Positions 42,702 through 53,200 of a stretch of 64,000 bases of DNA are shown here, piece after piece; positions within the stretch are counted from its first letter, which is position 1; the number at the start of each line of letters is the position of its first letter. The stretch covers positions 124,001 through 188,000 of the forward strand of contig NZ_QGLE01000004.1 of assembly GCF_003173035.1 (NCBI RefSeq), given 5' to 3'. This stretch comes from Zavarzinia aquatilis. GTDB lineage: Bacteria; Pseudomonadota; Alphaproteobacteria; Zavarziniales; Zavarziniaceae. The notes beneath the pieces are model-generated. The model was given only the letters and a program-made list of their open reading frames with translations, was not told the origin of the DNA and ran no database searches. The position numbers were made by a program, and so were the translations under genes.

Positions 42702-44015
42702 TCAGAACGCCTTCAGATTGCCGCGCAGGGTCTTCTCGCCATATTCGGTGCGGACGAGGCCGCGCCGCTGCAGGGCGGGGACGAGGCCGTCCGTCACCTC
42801 GTGGATGATGCGGCGGTTGACGCCGAGATGGGGCGTGGTGATCAGGAAACCGTCGCCGCCCACTTCCTCCATCACCTCGCCCATGCGGTCGGCCACCGTC
42901 TCGGGCGTGCCGATCAGCTCGACCGAGGAGACGAGGCCGCCCGAGGCTTCGGTGACCAGCTGGCGCAGGGTCTTGCCCGAGCCCCACTGCTGGAAGCTGT
43001 CGAGCGAGCCCTGTTCGCCATTGGTGGTCAGCTTGCCCGGCAGCGGCTTGTCGAGATCGAAGGCCTTGAAGTCGATGTCGGTGATCGACGAGATCAGGCA
43101 CAGGTTCATCTCGATGAAGCTGGGGGCCGAGGCCATGCGGGCGTATTTCGCCTGCGCTTCCTCGACCGTTTCCGCGAGGGTCGGCGCGATCAGATAAAGG
43201 ATCTTCACATCGTCCGGATCGCGGCCGGCGGCGGCGGCCCGCGCGCGGATGTCGTCGCGGAATTCCTTCATCGCCTTGGTGCCCTGGTTCACCGCGACCA
43301 CGGCATCGGCATATTGCGCGGCGAAGGCGCGGCCCTTGGGCGAGGCGCCGGCCTGGATCAGCGCCGGCACGCCCTGGGGCGAGCGCACGCAGTTCAGGGG
43401 GCCGCGGCTCTTGAAGAAACGGCCCTCGTGATTGACCGTGTGGACCTTGCGGAAATCGGCATAGATGCCGTTTTCGCGGTCGCGCTTCACCGCGTCCGGC
43501 TCCCACGAGGTGAACAGCTTGATCACCAGATCGAGATATTCATGGGCCATGTCGTAGCGCAGCTCGCGCGGGGGCAGCTCGTCGAGGCCGAAGTTCTGCG
43601 CGGCGGCATTCTCGGCGCTGGTGACGATGTTCCAGCCGAAGCGGCCTTCCGCCAGGCTGTCGATGGTCGAGCACAGGCGGGCCAGCAGATAGGGCGGATA
43701 GCCGAGGGTCGACAGGGTGGCGACGATGCCGATCTTCGAGGTCGCGCCCGCGATCATGGCGGCGAGCGGGGCGGGATCGCCCTTGGGCACCATGCCGAGG
43801 CCGTGCTTCAGCACCGCTTCCGACGAGCCGCCGTAGATTTCCGAAATCGCCAGCTTGTCCTCGAACATGATGTAGTCGAAGCAGGCCCGCTCCAGTGCCT
43901 GGGCCATCTCGACATAGAACTTGCCGTTCCAGGGATCGCCGCCGTTCGAGAAGGGGCCATTCCATTCGTCGGTGGCGAAATTGGTGAACCAGCCGAGGTG
44001 GAAACGCTTTGCCAT
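42702..44015 (-). CDS. LLM-class flavin-dependent monooxygenase (NtaA/SnaA/DszA type)
   Basis: 437-residue luciferase-like FMNH2-dependent monooxygenase needing a separate flavin reductase. Hallmarks: FHLGWFTNFATDEWNG, EGRFGWNIVTSAENAAAQNFG, and QAGASPKGRAFAAQYADAVV. The family includes nitrilotriacetate, dibenzothiophene-sulfone and pristinamycin enzymes; the substrate here is unknown. Divergent from an AraC regulator that likely controls it. Confidence 0.92.
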   Translation of the reverse strand: MAKRFHLGWFTNFATDEWNGPFSNGGDPWNGKFYVEMAQALERACFDYIMFEDKLAISEIYGGSSEAVLKHGLGMVPKGDPAPLAAMIAGATSKIGIVATLSTLGYPPYLLARLCSTIDSLAEGRFGWNIVTSAENAAAQNFGLDELPPRELRYDMAHEYLDLVIKLFTSWEPDAVKRDRENGIYADFRKVHTVNHEGRFFKSRGPLNCVRSPQGVPALIQAGASPKGRAFAAQYADAVVAVNQGTKAMKEFRDDIRARAAAAGRDPDDVKILYLIAPTLAETVEEAQAKYARMASAPSFIEMNLCLISSITDIDFKAFDLDKPLPGKLTTNGEQGSLDSFQQWGSGKTLRQLVTEASGGLVSSVELIGTPETVADRMGEVMEEVGGDGFLITTPHLGVNRRIIHEVTDGLVPALQRRGLVRTEYGEKTLRGNLKAF

Positions 44016-44095
44016 GGGACACTCCTTGCAACCGGGCGCAGATGCGAATTGGTTGAAGGAGAGACTGGCAGGGCGCAGTCACGGCGCCAACAGAA

Positions 44096-44109
44096 GTGCC
44101 CGATGGCAC
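44096..44109. promoter_or_regulatory. small palindrome in the LLM/AraC intergenic region
   Basis: GTGCCCGATGGCAC has 5-bp arms GTGCC/GGCAC and lies in the 182-base region between the divergent flavin monooxygenase and AraC genes. A related GGGTGCC occurs 11 bases downstream. Candidate regulator site only. Confidence 0.3.
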
Positions 44110-44197
44110 TATTCCGGGTGCCGGAACCGACAAGTCTGTTGTGCGGCGCCGCAAGCCGTTCATAGTGATGCTGCATTGCAAGAGCGGCGAGGGCGTC

Positions 44198-45157
44198 ATG
44201 TTCCAGGAATATGCGGCACGCGGCCAGATGGAGCCGTGGCAGGACGCGGTCAGCAACGTGCTGTTCCCCGTCGATATCGCCAGCGACCAGCCGTCGGACT
44301 TCAATGGCCGGCTGCGCAGCTGGGATTTCGGCGATGTCTCGATTTCCTATATCGCCTCGGGGCCGGTGGCCTATCGGCGCGAGCGGCACCATGTCGCCGC
44401 CGACGAGGAAGAGATTCTGCTGCTCTCCTTCGCCACGCGCTCGGAATTCGCCTATTCGCAGGATGGTCTCGACCTCGTCTGTCGCCGTAACCAGTGCCTG
44501 GTCGAGCGCAGTCATCGGCCCTCGATCTTCACCCAGGCCGACGCGGTGAATGAAATGTGGGTGATGCGCGTGCCCCTGCGGACAGTGAAGGCCCGCCTCC
44601 GGGCTATCGACCTCGTGCCCGCGCTCGTCATCGACGCCGGGCAGGGCGCGGGCGGCTTGCTGCACGACATGGCGCGCCTCGCCCCGCACCGGGTGGCGAC
44701 CGCGCGAGACAATGTGCGCACGACGGTCGGGCGCACCCTGATCGACCTTCTCGTCGTCGCGCTCGAGGATCAGGTGCGTTCCTTCGATCAGCGCCAGTCG
44801 TCGGTGCGTCAGGCGCATCTTGCCCGGATCGAGGCCCATATCCGCCGGCATCTGTCGGACCCCGGGCTCAGCGCCACCGGGATCGCCGCCGCCTGCGGCA
44901 TCTCCGTGCGCTATCTGCACGATCTCTTCGCCGAGGAGGGGGGGCCCAGCCTGTTTCAATGGGTGCGGGAGCGGCGGCTGGAAGCGGCTCGCGCCCAGCT
45001 CGAGGAGCCGGGCCGGGGCGATGCCATCGCCGACATCGCGCTGCGCTGGGGCTTTGGCGATCAGGCGCAGTTCAGCCGCCATTTCCGCCGCCATTTCGGC
45101 GTCACCCCGCGCGAACATCGCACGGCGGCCCGCCTGCGCGCGGTCAAGGCCGGCTAG
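44198..45157 (+). CDS. AraC family transcriptional regulator
   Basis: 319-residue regulator with an AraC-binding-like sensor domain (about 1-170) and a C-terminal double helix-turn-helix (LARIEAHIRRHLSDPGLSAT ... WGFGDQAQFSRHFRRHFGVT). ATG 44198 follows GGCGAGGG and fits the domain start better than upstream in-frame codons at 44096 or 44168. Divergent to the LLM monooxygenase, which it probably activates. Its last four bases overlap the convergent MATE gene. Confidence 0.88.
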   Translation: MFQEYAARGQMEPWQDAVSNVLFPVDIASDQPSDFNGRLRSWDFGDVSISYIASGPVAYRRERHHVAADEEEILLLSFATRSEFAYSQDGLDLVCRRNQCLVERSHRPSIFTQADAVNEMWVMRVPLRTVKARLRAIDLVPALVIDAGQGAGGLLHDMARLAPHRVATARDNVRTTVGRTLIDLLVVALEDQVRSFDQRQSSVRQAHLARIEAHIRRHLSDPGLSATGIAAACGISVRYLHDLFAEEGGPSLFQWVRERRLEAARAQLEEPGRGDAIADIALRWGFGDQAQFSRHFRRHFGVTPREHRTAARLRAVKAG

Positions 45158-46539
45158 GAACGCCGGTTCTTCAGCTGGACGAGCCGGGCCAGCAGCAGCC
45201 CGGTCGCCAGCACGGAAGCGAGCGCGATAGCGAGGATGAGCCCGCCGGCGCCGAGCGCAAGCCCGAGGGCAAGCAGGTAGCCCGCGGGCACCATCACCGC
45301 GACATAGGCGAAGAGATGACTGGCGGTGGGCAACCAGGTATCGCCATAGCCGCGCAGGATATTGGCGACGACACGCTGCGCCCCGTCGATCAGCGAGAGA
45401 AAGCCGATGCCGGCGACGACGGGAGTGGTCACCGCCAGCAGATCGGCTTCCCCGGTGTAGAAGCCGGCGAAGACCCCGGGCAGCGCCAGGAAGGCGATCC
45501 CGACGACCAGCATGACCCCGGTATAGAGCAGGAGCGCGGTCGCCGCCGAACGGGCCATGGCGGCGGGATCGCCTCGTCCCCTCGCTTGCGACACGCGCAC
45601 CGCCGCCGCCCCGCCGATGCCGACCGCGACCATGAACATCAGCATGTTCAGGTTGATCGAGATCGTATAGGCGGCGAGTTGCAGCGCCCCGGCCCAGCCG
45701 GCGAACAGGGTCATCGACGCGAAGGCACCGCTTTCGATGCCAAGACTTAAGCCCTCGGCATAGCCGATGCGGCGCTGGCGCCGGCCGTCGGCCCAGCGAT
45801 GGTCGGACCAGCGCGGCCGGCCGAGGGCCTGGCGCCCGGGCATCAGGAGGAGGATATAGGCGAGGGCGCCGCCCGCGAGGGTGATGCGGGCGATCAGCGT
45901 CGCCAGGGTGACGCCGAAGGCGCCGAGCGCCGGCAGGCCCAATCCGCCATGACCAAGGAGCAGGCCGAGGCCGAGATTGACCAGATTGGCGGCAATCAGC
46001 AGCGCCACGCCGACATAGGGCCGGCCCGTCGCCTCGAGAAGGCCGATACTGGCGACATAAACGAGCACCGGCGGCAACGACCAGCCGAACAGGGCGGCGA
46101 TTTCGCCGGCCGAGGCCGCGAGCGCCGCTTCCTGCCCGAGGGCGAGGAAGATCGTTGGCGCGGCCTGCGACAAAGCGGCCCCGGCAAAGCCGATGGCCAG
46201 GGCATAGGCGAGGGCACGGCGCCAGATGCGGCCGACCTCGTCAAGCGCGTCGCGCCCGAAGGCGGCCGCCATTTCCACCGCGCTGCCCATCAGGAGCCCT
46301 AGTCCCAGCATCTGGCTGGTCTGCACCAGCATGAGGCCGAGGGCGAAGGCGGCCAGCGGCCCGGCGCCGAAATGGCCGACGATCATGTTGTCGGCCACCA
46401 GCATCAGGGTGAGGCCGATGCGCGCCATGATGATGGGCAGGGCAAGGCGGGTCAGCGCGCCGGCCTCGGCCCGGTCGGGGCGAAGGCGCGGGGCCTCGGG
46501 GGCGTGGGTGGGGGCGGCGATCCGTGGCGGTGCGTTCAT
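45154..46539 (-). CDS. MATE family efflux transporter
   Basis: 461-residue inner-membrane protein with about twelve helices and the MATE repeat (ALPIIMARIGLTLMLVADNM ... GHFGAGPLAAFALG; second half SLGIESGAFASMTLFAGWAG). Such transporters use Na+ or H+ to export drugs or metabolites. Polar N-terminus of about 28 residues. Stop overlaps the AraC stop region by four bases. Confidence 0.92.
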   Translation of the reverse strand: MNAPPRIAAPTHAPEAPRLRPDRAEAGALTRLALPIIMARIGLTLMLVADNMIVGHFGAGPLAAFALGLMLVQTSQMLGLGLLMGSAVEMAAAFGRDALDEVGRIWRRALAYALAIGFAGAALSQAAPTIFLALGQEAALAASAGEIAALFGWSLPPVLVYVASIGLLEATGRPYVGVALLIAANLVNLGLGLLLGHGGLGLPALGAFGVTLATLIARITLAGGALAYILLLMPGRQALGRPRWSDHRWADGRRQRRIGYAEGLSLGIESGAFASMTLFAGWAGALQLAAYTISINLNMLMFMVAVGIGGAAAVRVSQARGRGDPAAMARSAATALLLYTGVMLVVGIAFLALPGVFAGFYTGEADLLAVTTPVVAGIGFLSLIDGAQRVVANILRGYGDTWLPTASHLFAYVAVMVPAGYLLALGLALGAGGLILAIALASVLATGLLLARLVQLKNRRS

Positions 46540-46637
46540 GGCGCCCGGTTAACATGGCGGCGCCCCGGCCGACAGGGGCCGGGGCGCCAAAATTATCGCA
46601 AGCGCGCTTTGACGAGATTCAAAGCGTCGCCGGCCGC

Positions 46638-47249
46638 TCAGCTGGCGGGATTTTTCTTGCGCAGACCGGCCAGCAGAGCGTCGACGCCGCCCGCGCTCAT
46701 CACACTGGCGAAATCCTCGCGCTGGGCGCTGCGCATCGACAGATTCTCGATCACCACATCGACGATCTTGTAACTGCCGCTGGTCTCCGAGAGGCGCCAG
46801 TCGACGGCGACCGGCTTCTGGCCGCTCGGGCTCTGGATCTGGCTGCGCACGACGATCTCGCCGTCCTGCTGCTGACTGCCCAGGGTCACCAGCTTCTCGC
46901 CCGCATATTGGGACAGACGGCGCGAATAGGTGCGCACCACATCTTCGGCATAGAGGCGGTTGAATTCGGCGATCTGCTCGGGCGTCGCGCTGCGGCGATA
47001 GCGTCCCAGCACGAACTGGCCGATGGTCTCGACATCGAAAGCCGACAGGAACAGCGCGCGGAAGCGGCTTTCCCGTTCGGCGTCGGTCACGCTCTTGTCG
47101 GCCAGGGTCGAAATCGCCTGGCCGCCAAGGGTGTCGATGAAAGCCGTGGCCGCATCGCCGGCCCGGGCACCGCGCCCGGTGGAAGCGAGGCCGGCGAGGG
47201 CGATACCGAAAGCCCCGAGCCGGACAATGAATTGTCGCCGGGTCGTCAT
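46638..47249 (-). CDS. mlaC: MlaC/Ttg2D family phospholipid-binding protein
   Basis: 203-residue exported protein of outer-membrane lipid asymmetry maintenance. The start MTTRRQFIVRLGAFGIALAG looks like a Tat signal (RRQFI), ending ARA near residue 30. The mature part has the family motifs VETIGQFVLGRYRRSATPEQ and YKIVDVVIENLSM. ATG 47249 follows GGAAAGGCAAG. It is downstream of mlaA on the same strand; the ABC partners MlaDEF are not in the window. Confidence 0.9.
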   Translation of the reverse strand: MTTRRQFIVRLGAFGIALAGLASTGRGARAGDAATAFIDTLGGQAISTLADKSVTDAERESRFRALFLSAFDVETIGQFVLGRYRRSATPEQIAEFNRLYAEDVVRTYSRRLSQYAGEKLVTLGSQQQDGEIVVRSQIQSPSGQKPVAVDWRLSETSGSYKIVDVVIENLSMRSAQREDFASVMSAGGVDALLAGLRKKNPAS

Positions 47250-47338
47250 GTCTTGCCTTTCCATACGCTCATGAACTCAACGGCACAAAAGCAGTCGGGT
47301 TCCCCATGGTCGTGGGTGAAGCAGCCTGTGGCCGGCCC

Positions 47339-48163
47339 TCAGCGGGGCGCGGCCTGGCTCATGTCCGCCGTGCCCGAATCGCGATTCTCGATCGCGGCCT
47401 GGCGCTGCTGGCGGTAGAGATTGCGGATCGCGGCGTAGAAGTCGATGGACGAAGCCTCGACCTCCTCGATGGCGCCGCCATTGTGAGCGCGGCTGTCGAT
47501 GATGTCGGCGGCCTTGAGGCCGTAGCCGATTTCTTCCGCGTCGGCCGCCATCAGCGCCCAATTGATGGGGTTGAGGGCAAGGTCGACGCCCACGCCCACG
47601 AGATCGCGCGGCGGCCGCGGGCCGAGCAGCGGCAGCACCAGATAGGGGCCTTCGCCCACCCCCCAGCTCGCCAGGGTCTGACCGAAGTCTTCGGTATGGC
47701 GCGGATAGCCGATGTGGCTGGCGAAATCATAGACCCCGCCCACGCCGACGATCGTATTGGCGATGAAGCGGGCCGTGGTGACCTTCGCCCGCCCAAAATC
47801 GCCCTGCAGCAGGTCGTTGGCCAGAATGACCGGGCTTTCCAGATTGTTCAGGAAATTGCGCAGGCCGGTCTGCACCGGGTCGGGAACGACGCTCTTGTAG
47901 ATCTCGGCGAAATGCTTCAGCAGCATATAGTCGAGAAAGCGGTTCACTTCGAAGAAATAGCGGTTCAACGGCTCGATCGGGTCGTTGCGCTTGTCGTATT
48001 CGGCACGCGCCTCGACATCGCTCGCCGGCGGCTTGGTCGCGCAGCCGCCCATCGCCCCCGCGATGAGCAGAAGCGTCATGCCTGCCGCCACGAGACGGCC
48101 GAAACGGCTTCGTCCGCCCCGGACGATGGCCAGTGCCTTGCCGCTGTCGCCAGTCTGTTCCAC
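47339..48163 (-). CDS. mlaA: MlaA/VacJ family lipoprotein
   Basis: 274-residue outer-membrane lipoprotein that removes misplaced phospholipid and hands it to MlaC. It has a lipoprotein signal with AMGGC (Cys 41), and the VacJ hallmarks NDPIEPLNRYFFEVNRFLD, VPDPVQTGLRNFLNNLESP and GPYLVLPLLGPRPPRDLVG. GTG 48163 was chosen because GGAGGGG precedes it; longer frames upstream lack resemblance. Forms an mlaA-mlaC pair. Confidence 0.9.
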   Translation of the reverse strand: MEQTGDSGKALAIVRGGRSRFGRLVAAGMTLLLIAGAMGGCATKPPASDVEARAEYDKRNDPIEPLNRYFFEVNRFLDYMLLKHFAEIYKSVVPDPVQTGLRNFLNNLESPVILANDLLQGDFGRAKVTTARFIANTIVGVGGVYDFASHIGYPRHTEDFGQTLASWGVGEGPYLVLPLLGPRPPRDLVGVGVDLALNPINWALMAADAEEIGYGLKAADIIDSRAHNGGAIEEVEASSIDFYAAIRNLYRQQRQAAIENRDSGTADMSQAAPR

Positions 48164-48363
48164 GAAATCCCCTCCACCTTGCCGGTCCGGGCCCGTCACC
48201 GCGCGCCGGCAATATTCCTGCAATTCCGTAACATATGGTTCCCTGTCGGTTAATGGGAATTTGCCCCTGCACGCCGCTGGTGGGGCAATTGCATCCGATT
48301 TCGTCGCATTGTGGCAACATCCGGCGGGCGGGGGCAGGGCTGCGGGAAGTGCATTGCCACGAC

Positions 48364-48383
48364 ACATAAAGATATGTTTATGT
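48364..48383. promoter_or_regulatory. SahR-like operator upstream of the met genes
   Basis: Perfect 7-bp arms ACATAAA / TTTATGT separated by GATATG form an AT-rich palindrome in a GC-rich genome, 29 bases before the ArsR-methyltransferase start. Location and shape fit an autoregulatory site of the SahR type (S-adenosylhomocysteine-responsive). The exact published motif could not be checked here. Confidence 0.6.
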
Positions 48384-48411
48384 ATGCCATGATCTGCCGA
48401 GGCCCGAATCC

Positions 48412-49362
48412 GTGACCGACCTTCTGTCCGCTCTCAAGGGCGCGGCCGAGGCCACGCGCCTGCGCATCCTCGTGCTGCTGGCCCGGGCCGAGCTGACGGT
48501 GACGGAATTGACGCAGGTGCTGGGGCAGAGCCAGCCGCGCCTGTCCCGCCACCTGAAGCTGATGGCCGAAGCCGGCCTGATCGACCGTTTCCGCGAGGGC
48601 GCCTGGGTGTTCCACCGGCCCGCCGCTGAAGGGATCGGCGCGCGCCTCGCGGCCGAGGTGGTCGCCCTCGCGCGGGCCGACGATCCGGTGACGCAGCGCG
48701 ATTTCGCCCGGCTCGATTCGGTACTGAAGGCGCGGACCCAGGCCGCCGCCGACTATTTCGCCGCCAACGCCGAAAGCTGGGACCGTATCCGTGCCCTGCA
48801 TGTCGCTGAATCGGAGGTCGAGGCGGCGCTCGACCGGATCGTGGGGCCGGGGCGGATCGACTTCCTGCTCGACGTCGGCACGGGCACCGGCCGGATGCTG
48901 GAATTGTTCGGCGGGCGCGCCCTGCGTGGCCTTGGCATCGACCTGTCGCACGAGATGCTGGCGATCGCGCGGGCCCGGCTCGAGGCGGCGGGGCTGTCGC
49001 AATGCCAGGTCCGCCACGGCGACCTGCACGGCATGGCGCTGGGCGACGGTGTCGCCGATCTTGTCGTGTTCCATCAGGTGCTGCATTTCGCCGCCGATCC
49101 GCAGGCCGCGATCACCGAGGCGGCGCGTGTGCTTAGCCCCGGCGGGCGTATCCTGCTGGTCGATTTCCTGCCCCATGGGCTGGAGGAGCTGCGCGACCGC
49201 CACGCCCATCGCCGCCTCGGCTTTTCCCCGCGCGAGGTCGCGGCCTGGGGCCGTCAGGCGAAGCTTGAATTCCAACTTGTCGAAACCCTGACCGGCGATC
49301 CCTTGAGCGTCGGCATCTGGCTGGGCCGCCACGCGGCCGCCGCCTCTTCTGAACGGGCCTGA
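48412..49362 (+). CDS. ArsR-type regulator fused to SAM-dependent methyltransferase domain (SahR-like)
   Basis: 316-residue protein: ArsR winged helix (about 1-95, ELTQVLGQSQPRLSRHLKLM) joined to a class I methyltransferase fold (DVGTGTGR at 154-161). This architecture is that of SahR-type regulators that sense S-adenosylhomocysteine and control methionine-cycle genes. GTG 48412 starts it. It is three bases ahead of metF and upstream of metH, fitting that role. Confidence 0.88.
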   Translation: MTDLLSALKGAAEATRLRILVLLARAELTVTELTQVLGQSQPRLSRHLKLMAEAGLIDRFREGAWVFHRPAAEGIGARLAAEVVALARADDPVTQRDFARLDSVLKARTQAAADYFAANAESWDRIRALHVAESEVEAALDRIVGPGRIDFLLDVGTGTGRMLELFGGRALRGLGIDLSHEMLAIARARLEAAGLSQCQVRHGDLHGMALGDGVADLVVFHQVLHFAADPQAAITEAARVLSPGGRILLVDFLPHGLEELRDRHAHRRLGFSPREVAAWGRQAKLEFQLVETLTGDPLSVGIWLGRHAAAASSERA

Positions 49363-49365
49363 ATC

Positions 49366-50229
49366 ATGACCCTCGACCCCATCGGTCCCCTCAATGTCTC
49401 CTTCGAGTTCTTCCCGCCCAAGACCCCGGAGATGGAAGAGGCGCTGTGGCGCACCGTGCGCCGGCTGGAGCCGCTGAACCCGGCCTTCGTCTCGGTCACC
49501 TATGGCGCCGGTGGCTCGACCCGCGAGCGCACCCATGCGACGGTGAAGCGCCTCGTCGAGGAAACCCGCCTGAAGCCGGCCGCCCATCTGACCTGCGTCG
49601 CCGCGACGCGTGAGGAAGTCGACGCCGTCGCCCGCGATTATTGGGACGCCGGGGTTCGCCACATCGTGGCCTTGCGCGGCGATTCGCAGGTGCCCGGCGC
49701 GCCCTATCAGCCGCATCCGGGCGGCTATGATTACGCCGTCGATCTGGTGGCGGGGCTGAAGAAGATCGCCGACTTTGAAATCTCGGTCGCCGCCTATCCG
49801 GAAGTGCATCCCGACGCGACGAGCGCCGAGGCCGATCTCGACAATCTGAAGCGCAAGATCGACGCCGGCGCCACCCGCGCCATCACCCAGTTCTTCTTCG
49901 ACAACGACGTCTATTTCCGTTTTCTGGACCGGGTGCTCGCCGCCGGCATCACCGTGCCCGTGCTGCCCGGCATCATTCCCGTCTCCAACTTCAGGCAGAT
50001 CGTGAAATTCGCCGCCGCCACCGGGGCCACCATTCCCGCCAGCATGGCGCGCCATTTCGAAGGTCTGGACGACGATCCGGAAACCCGCAAGCTGGTCGCG
50101 GTCACCGTCGCCGCCGAACAGGTGCGCGGCCTTGCCGCCGCCGGGGTGAAGGATTTCCATTTCTACACGCTGAACCGGGCCGATCTCTGCTTCGCCCTGT
50201 GCCACCTGCTCGGCCTTCGCGCCGCCTGA
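49366..50229 (+). CDS. metF: methylenetetrahydrofolate reductase [NAD(P)H]
   Basis: 287-residue FAD enzyme making 5-methyl-THF for methionine synthase. TIM-barrel motifs: VSFEFFPPKTPEMEEALW, VSVTYGAGGSTRERT, ALRGD, and AITQFFFDNDVYFRFLD. Length normal. Lies between the SahR-like regulator and metH, as a single operon with short gaps. Confidence 0.97.
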   Translation: MTLDPIGPLNVSFEFFPPKTPEMEEALWRTVRRLEPLNPAFVSVTYGAGGSTRERTHATVKRLVEETRLKPAAHLTCVAATREEVDAVARDYWDAGVRHIVALRGDSQVPGAPYQPHPGGYDYAVDLVAGLKKIADFEISVAAYPEVHPDATSAEADLDNLKRKIDAGATRAITQFFFDNDVYFRFLDRVLAAGITVPVLPGIIPVSNFRQIVKFAAATGATIPASMARHFEGLDDDPETRKLVAVTVAAEQVRGLAAAGVKDFHFYTLNRADLCFALCHLLGLRAA

Positions 50230-50240
50230 GGACCAGATCC

Positions 50241-53200
50241 ATGAGCACGTTCCTCGACGCCCTGAACGATCGCATCCTGCTGTGCGACGGCGGCACCGGC
50301 AGCCTTGTCCAGGCCATGAGCCTCGACATCGTCCGCGATTTCGACGGGCGGGAGAATTGCACCGAAGTGCTGAACCGCACCCGGCCCGACGTGGTGCGCG
50401 AAATCCACCGCGCCTATCTCGCGGCGGGCTCGGACATGGTGCAGACCAATTCCTTCGGCGGCTCGCCCATCACCCTCGCCGAATTCGACCTGCAGGATGA
50501 AGCCTTCGAATTGAACAAACGCGCGGGCGAACTGGCGCGGGAAGCCATCGGCGAATTCGCCCATGACGGCCGCCAGCGTTTCGTCCTCGGCTCCATCGGG
50601 CCGGGCACGCGGCTGCCCTCCCTCGGTCATATCCCTTACGATCCGCTCGAAGCCGCGCTTGCGGTGCAGGCGGAAGGGCTGATCGCGGGCGGCGTCGATG
50701 CCATCCTGATCGAGACCTGCCAGGACACGCTGCAGATCAAGGCGGCGGTCAATGGCGTGAAGATCGCGCGCGCCAAGCTGGGCCGCGAGGTGCCGATCAT
50801 GGTGCAGGTGACGGTGGAAACCACCGGCACGCTGCTGGTCGGCCCCGATATCGCCGCCGCGGCGACGGTGATCCATGCCCTCGACGTGCCAGTGATCGGC
50901 CTCAACTGCGCCACCGGGCCGCAGGAAATGGCGGAACACGTCAAGTTCCTGTCGGAAAACTGGCCGGGGCGGATTTCGGTGCAGCCCAACGCCGGCCTGC
51001 CCGAGCTGCGCGACGGCAAGACCTTCTACCCCCTGTCGCCCGACGAGATGCAGCGCTGGGTGCGCCGCTTCGTGCTGGAAGACGGCGTGAACATCGTCGG
51101 CGGCTGCTGCGGCACCAACCCGAACCATATCGGCGCCCTCGACGCCATGCTGCGCGAGATCGAGGGCGGCAAGCGCCGTCCGGCGCCCGCCCGCCGCAGC
51201 TTCCACTGGGTGCATTCGGTCGCCTCGCTCTATTCGCAGGTGCCGTTCCGGCAGGAGAATGCCTATCTCTCCATCGGCGAGCGTTGCAACGCCAATGGCT
51301 CCAAGGCGTTCCGCGAGGCGCAGGCGGCCCATGACTGGGACAAATGCGTCGCCATGGGCCGCGAGCAGGTGAAAGAGGGCAGCCACACCCTCGATCTCTG
51401 CACCGCCTATGTCGGGCGGGACGAGGTTTCCGACATGACCGAGGTGGTCACACGGATGCGCGGCAGCGTGAACGCGCCCCTCGTCATCGACTCGACCGAA
51501 TATCCGGTGCTCGAAGCCGCGCTGAAGCTCTATGGCGGCAAGCCGATCATCAACTCGATCAATTTCGAGGACGGCGAAGTGCCGGCGGCGATGCGCCTGA
51601 AACTGGCGAAGAAATTCGGCGCCGCCGTGGTCGCCCTGACCATCGAGGAAGCGGGCATGGCCAAGGGCGCGGCGGACAAGCTGCGTGTCGCCCGGCGTCT
51701 CTATGATTTCGCGGTGAACCAGCACGGCCTGCCGCCGGCCGATCTGATGTTCGACCCGCTGACCTTCACCATCTGCACCGGCAACGAGGACGACCGCAAG
51801 CTCGGCCTCGAAACCCTCGACGCCATCGAGATGATCGCGAAGGAAATGCCCGAGGTGCAGATCATCCTCGGTCTGTCCAACATCTCCTTCGGCCTCAATG
51901 CCGCCGCGCGCCATGTGCTGAATTCGGTCTATCTCGATCACGCGATCAAGCGCGGGCTCACCGGCGCCATCGTGCATCTCTCCAAGATCATGCCGCTGCA
52001 CAAGATCCCGGCCGAGGAAGTGAAGGTCGCCGAAGACCTGATCTTCGACCGCCGCGCCGAGGGTTACGATCCGCTGCAGGCCTTCATCGCCCTCTTCGCC
52101 GACCGCAAGGGCGAGAAGGCGGTGAAGAAGGCGCGCGCCGAGACGGCGGAAGAACGCCTGACCCAGCGCATCGTCGACGGCGACCGCCTCGGTCTCGAGG
52201 ACGATCTCGAGGAGGCGATGAAGGCCCATCCGCCCCTCGACATCATCAACCGCTTCCTGCTCGACGGCATGAAGGTCGTGGGCGAGCTTTTCGGCTCGGG
52301 CAAGATGCAGCTGCCCTTCGTGCTCCAGTCGGCCGAGACGATGAAGACCGCCGTTGCCTGGCTCGAGCCCCATATGGAAAAGGCCGAGGGGCAGGAGAAG
52401 GGCACCATCGTCCTCGCCACGGTCAAGGGCGACGTGCATGACATCGGCAAGAACCTGGTCGATATCATCCTGACCAACAACGGCTATCGCGTGGTCAACC
52501 TCGGCATCAAGCAGCCGGTCGGCGCCATCATCGAGGCGGCGCAGAAGGAGAGGGCCGACGCCGTCGGCATGTCCGGCCTGCTCGTCAAGTCGACCGTGAT
52601 CATGCGCGAGAACCTCGAGGAGATGACCCGCCTCGGCCTCGACGTGCCGGTCTTCCTCGGCGGCGCCGCGCTGACCCGGAAATATGTCGAGGAAGACTGC
52701 GTCCGCGCTTACGGCGCCGGCCGCGTCGCCTATGCCCGCGATGCCTTCGACGGCCTCGACCTGATGGCGCGCGTGGTCAACGACAATTTCGACGATCATC
52801 TGAAGGCGTTGCAGGAAAAGCGCGCCGGCCGGCCGTCGAACCAGAAGAAGCTCGGCGCGCCCACGGAAGCCTCCATCGCGCGGCCCATCGACTTCGAGGA
52901 AACGCGGGTCCGGCGCGAAGAACTGGCCAAGGGTGTGACCGTGCCCGTGCCGCCGTTCTGGGGTCCGCAGGTGATCGAGGACGTGCCGCTGAAGGCGCTG
53001 GTGCCGTTCCTGAACGAGACCATGCTCTATCAGTTCCAGTGGGGCTTCGAGAAGGCCGGCCGCTCGCTCGACGAATACCGCGCCTATGCCGCGCAGGAGA
53101 TTCGCCCGATCATGAACCGGCTGGTCGAACAGTGTCAGCGCGAGGGCATCCTGAAGCCGAAGGCCGTCTATGGTTACTGGAAGGCGGCGGCCGAAGGTAA

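Noticed and set aside
47283-48253. Forward-strand open frame opposite mlaA/mlaC
   Set aside because: Low-complexity translation and complete overlap with two well-supported genes on the other strand.
49300-49366. SAM or cobalamin riboswitch before metF/metH
   Set aside because: The gaps before metF and metH are three and eleven bases, too short, and no aptamer blocks were seen; regulation is better explained by the ArsR-methyltransferase gene and its palindrome.
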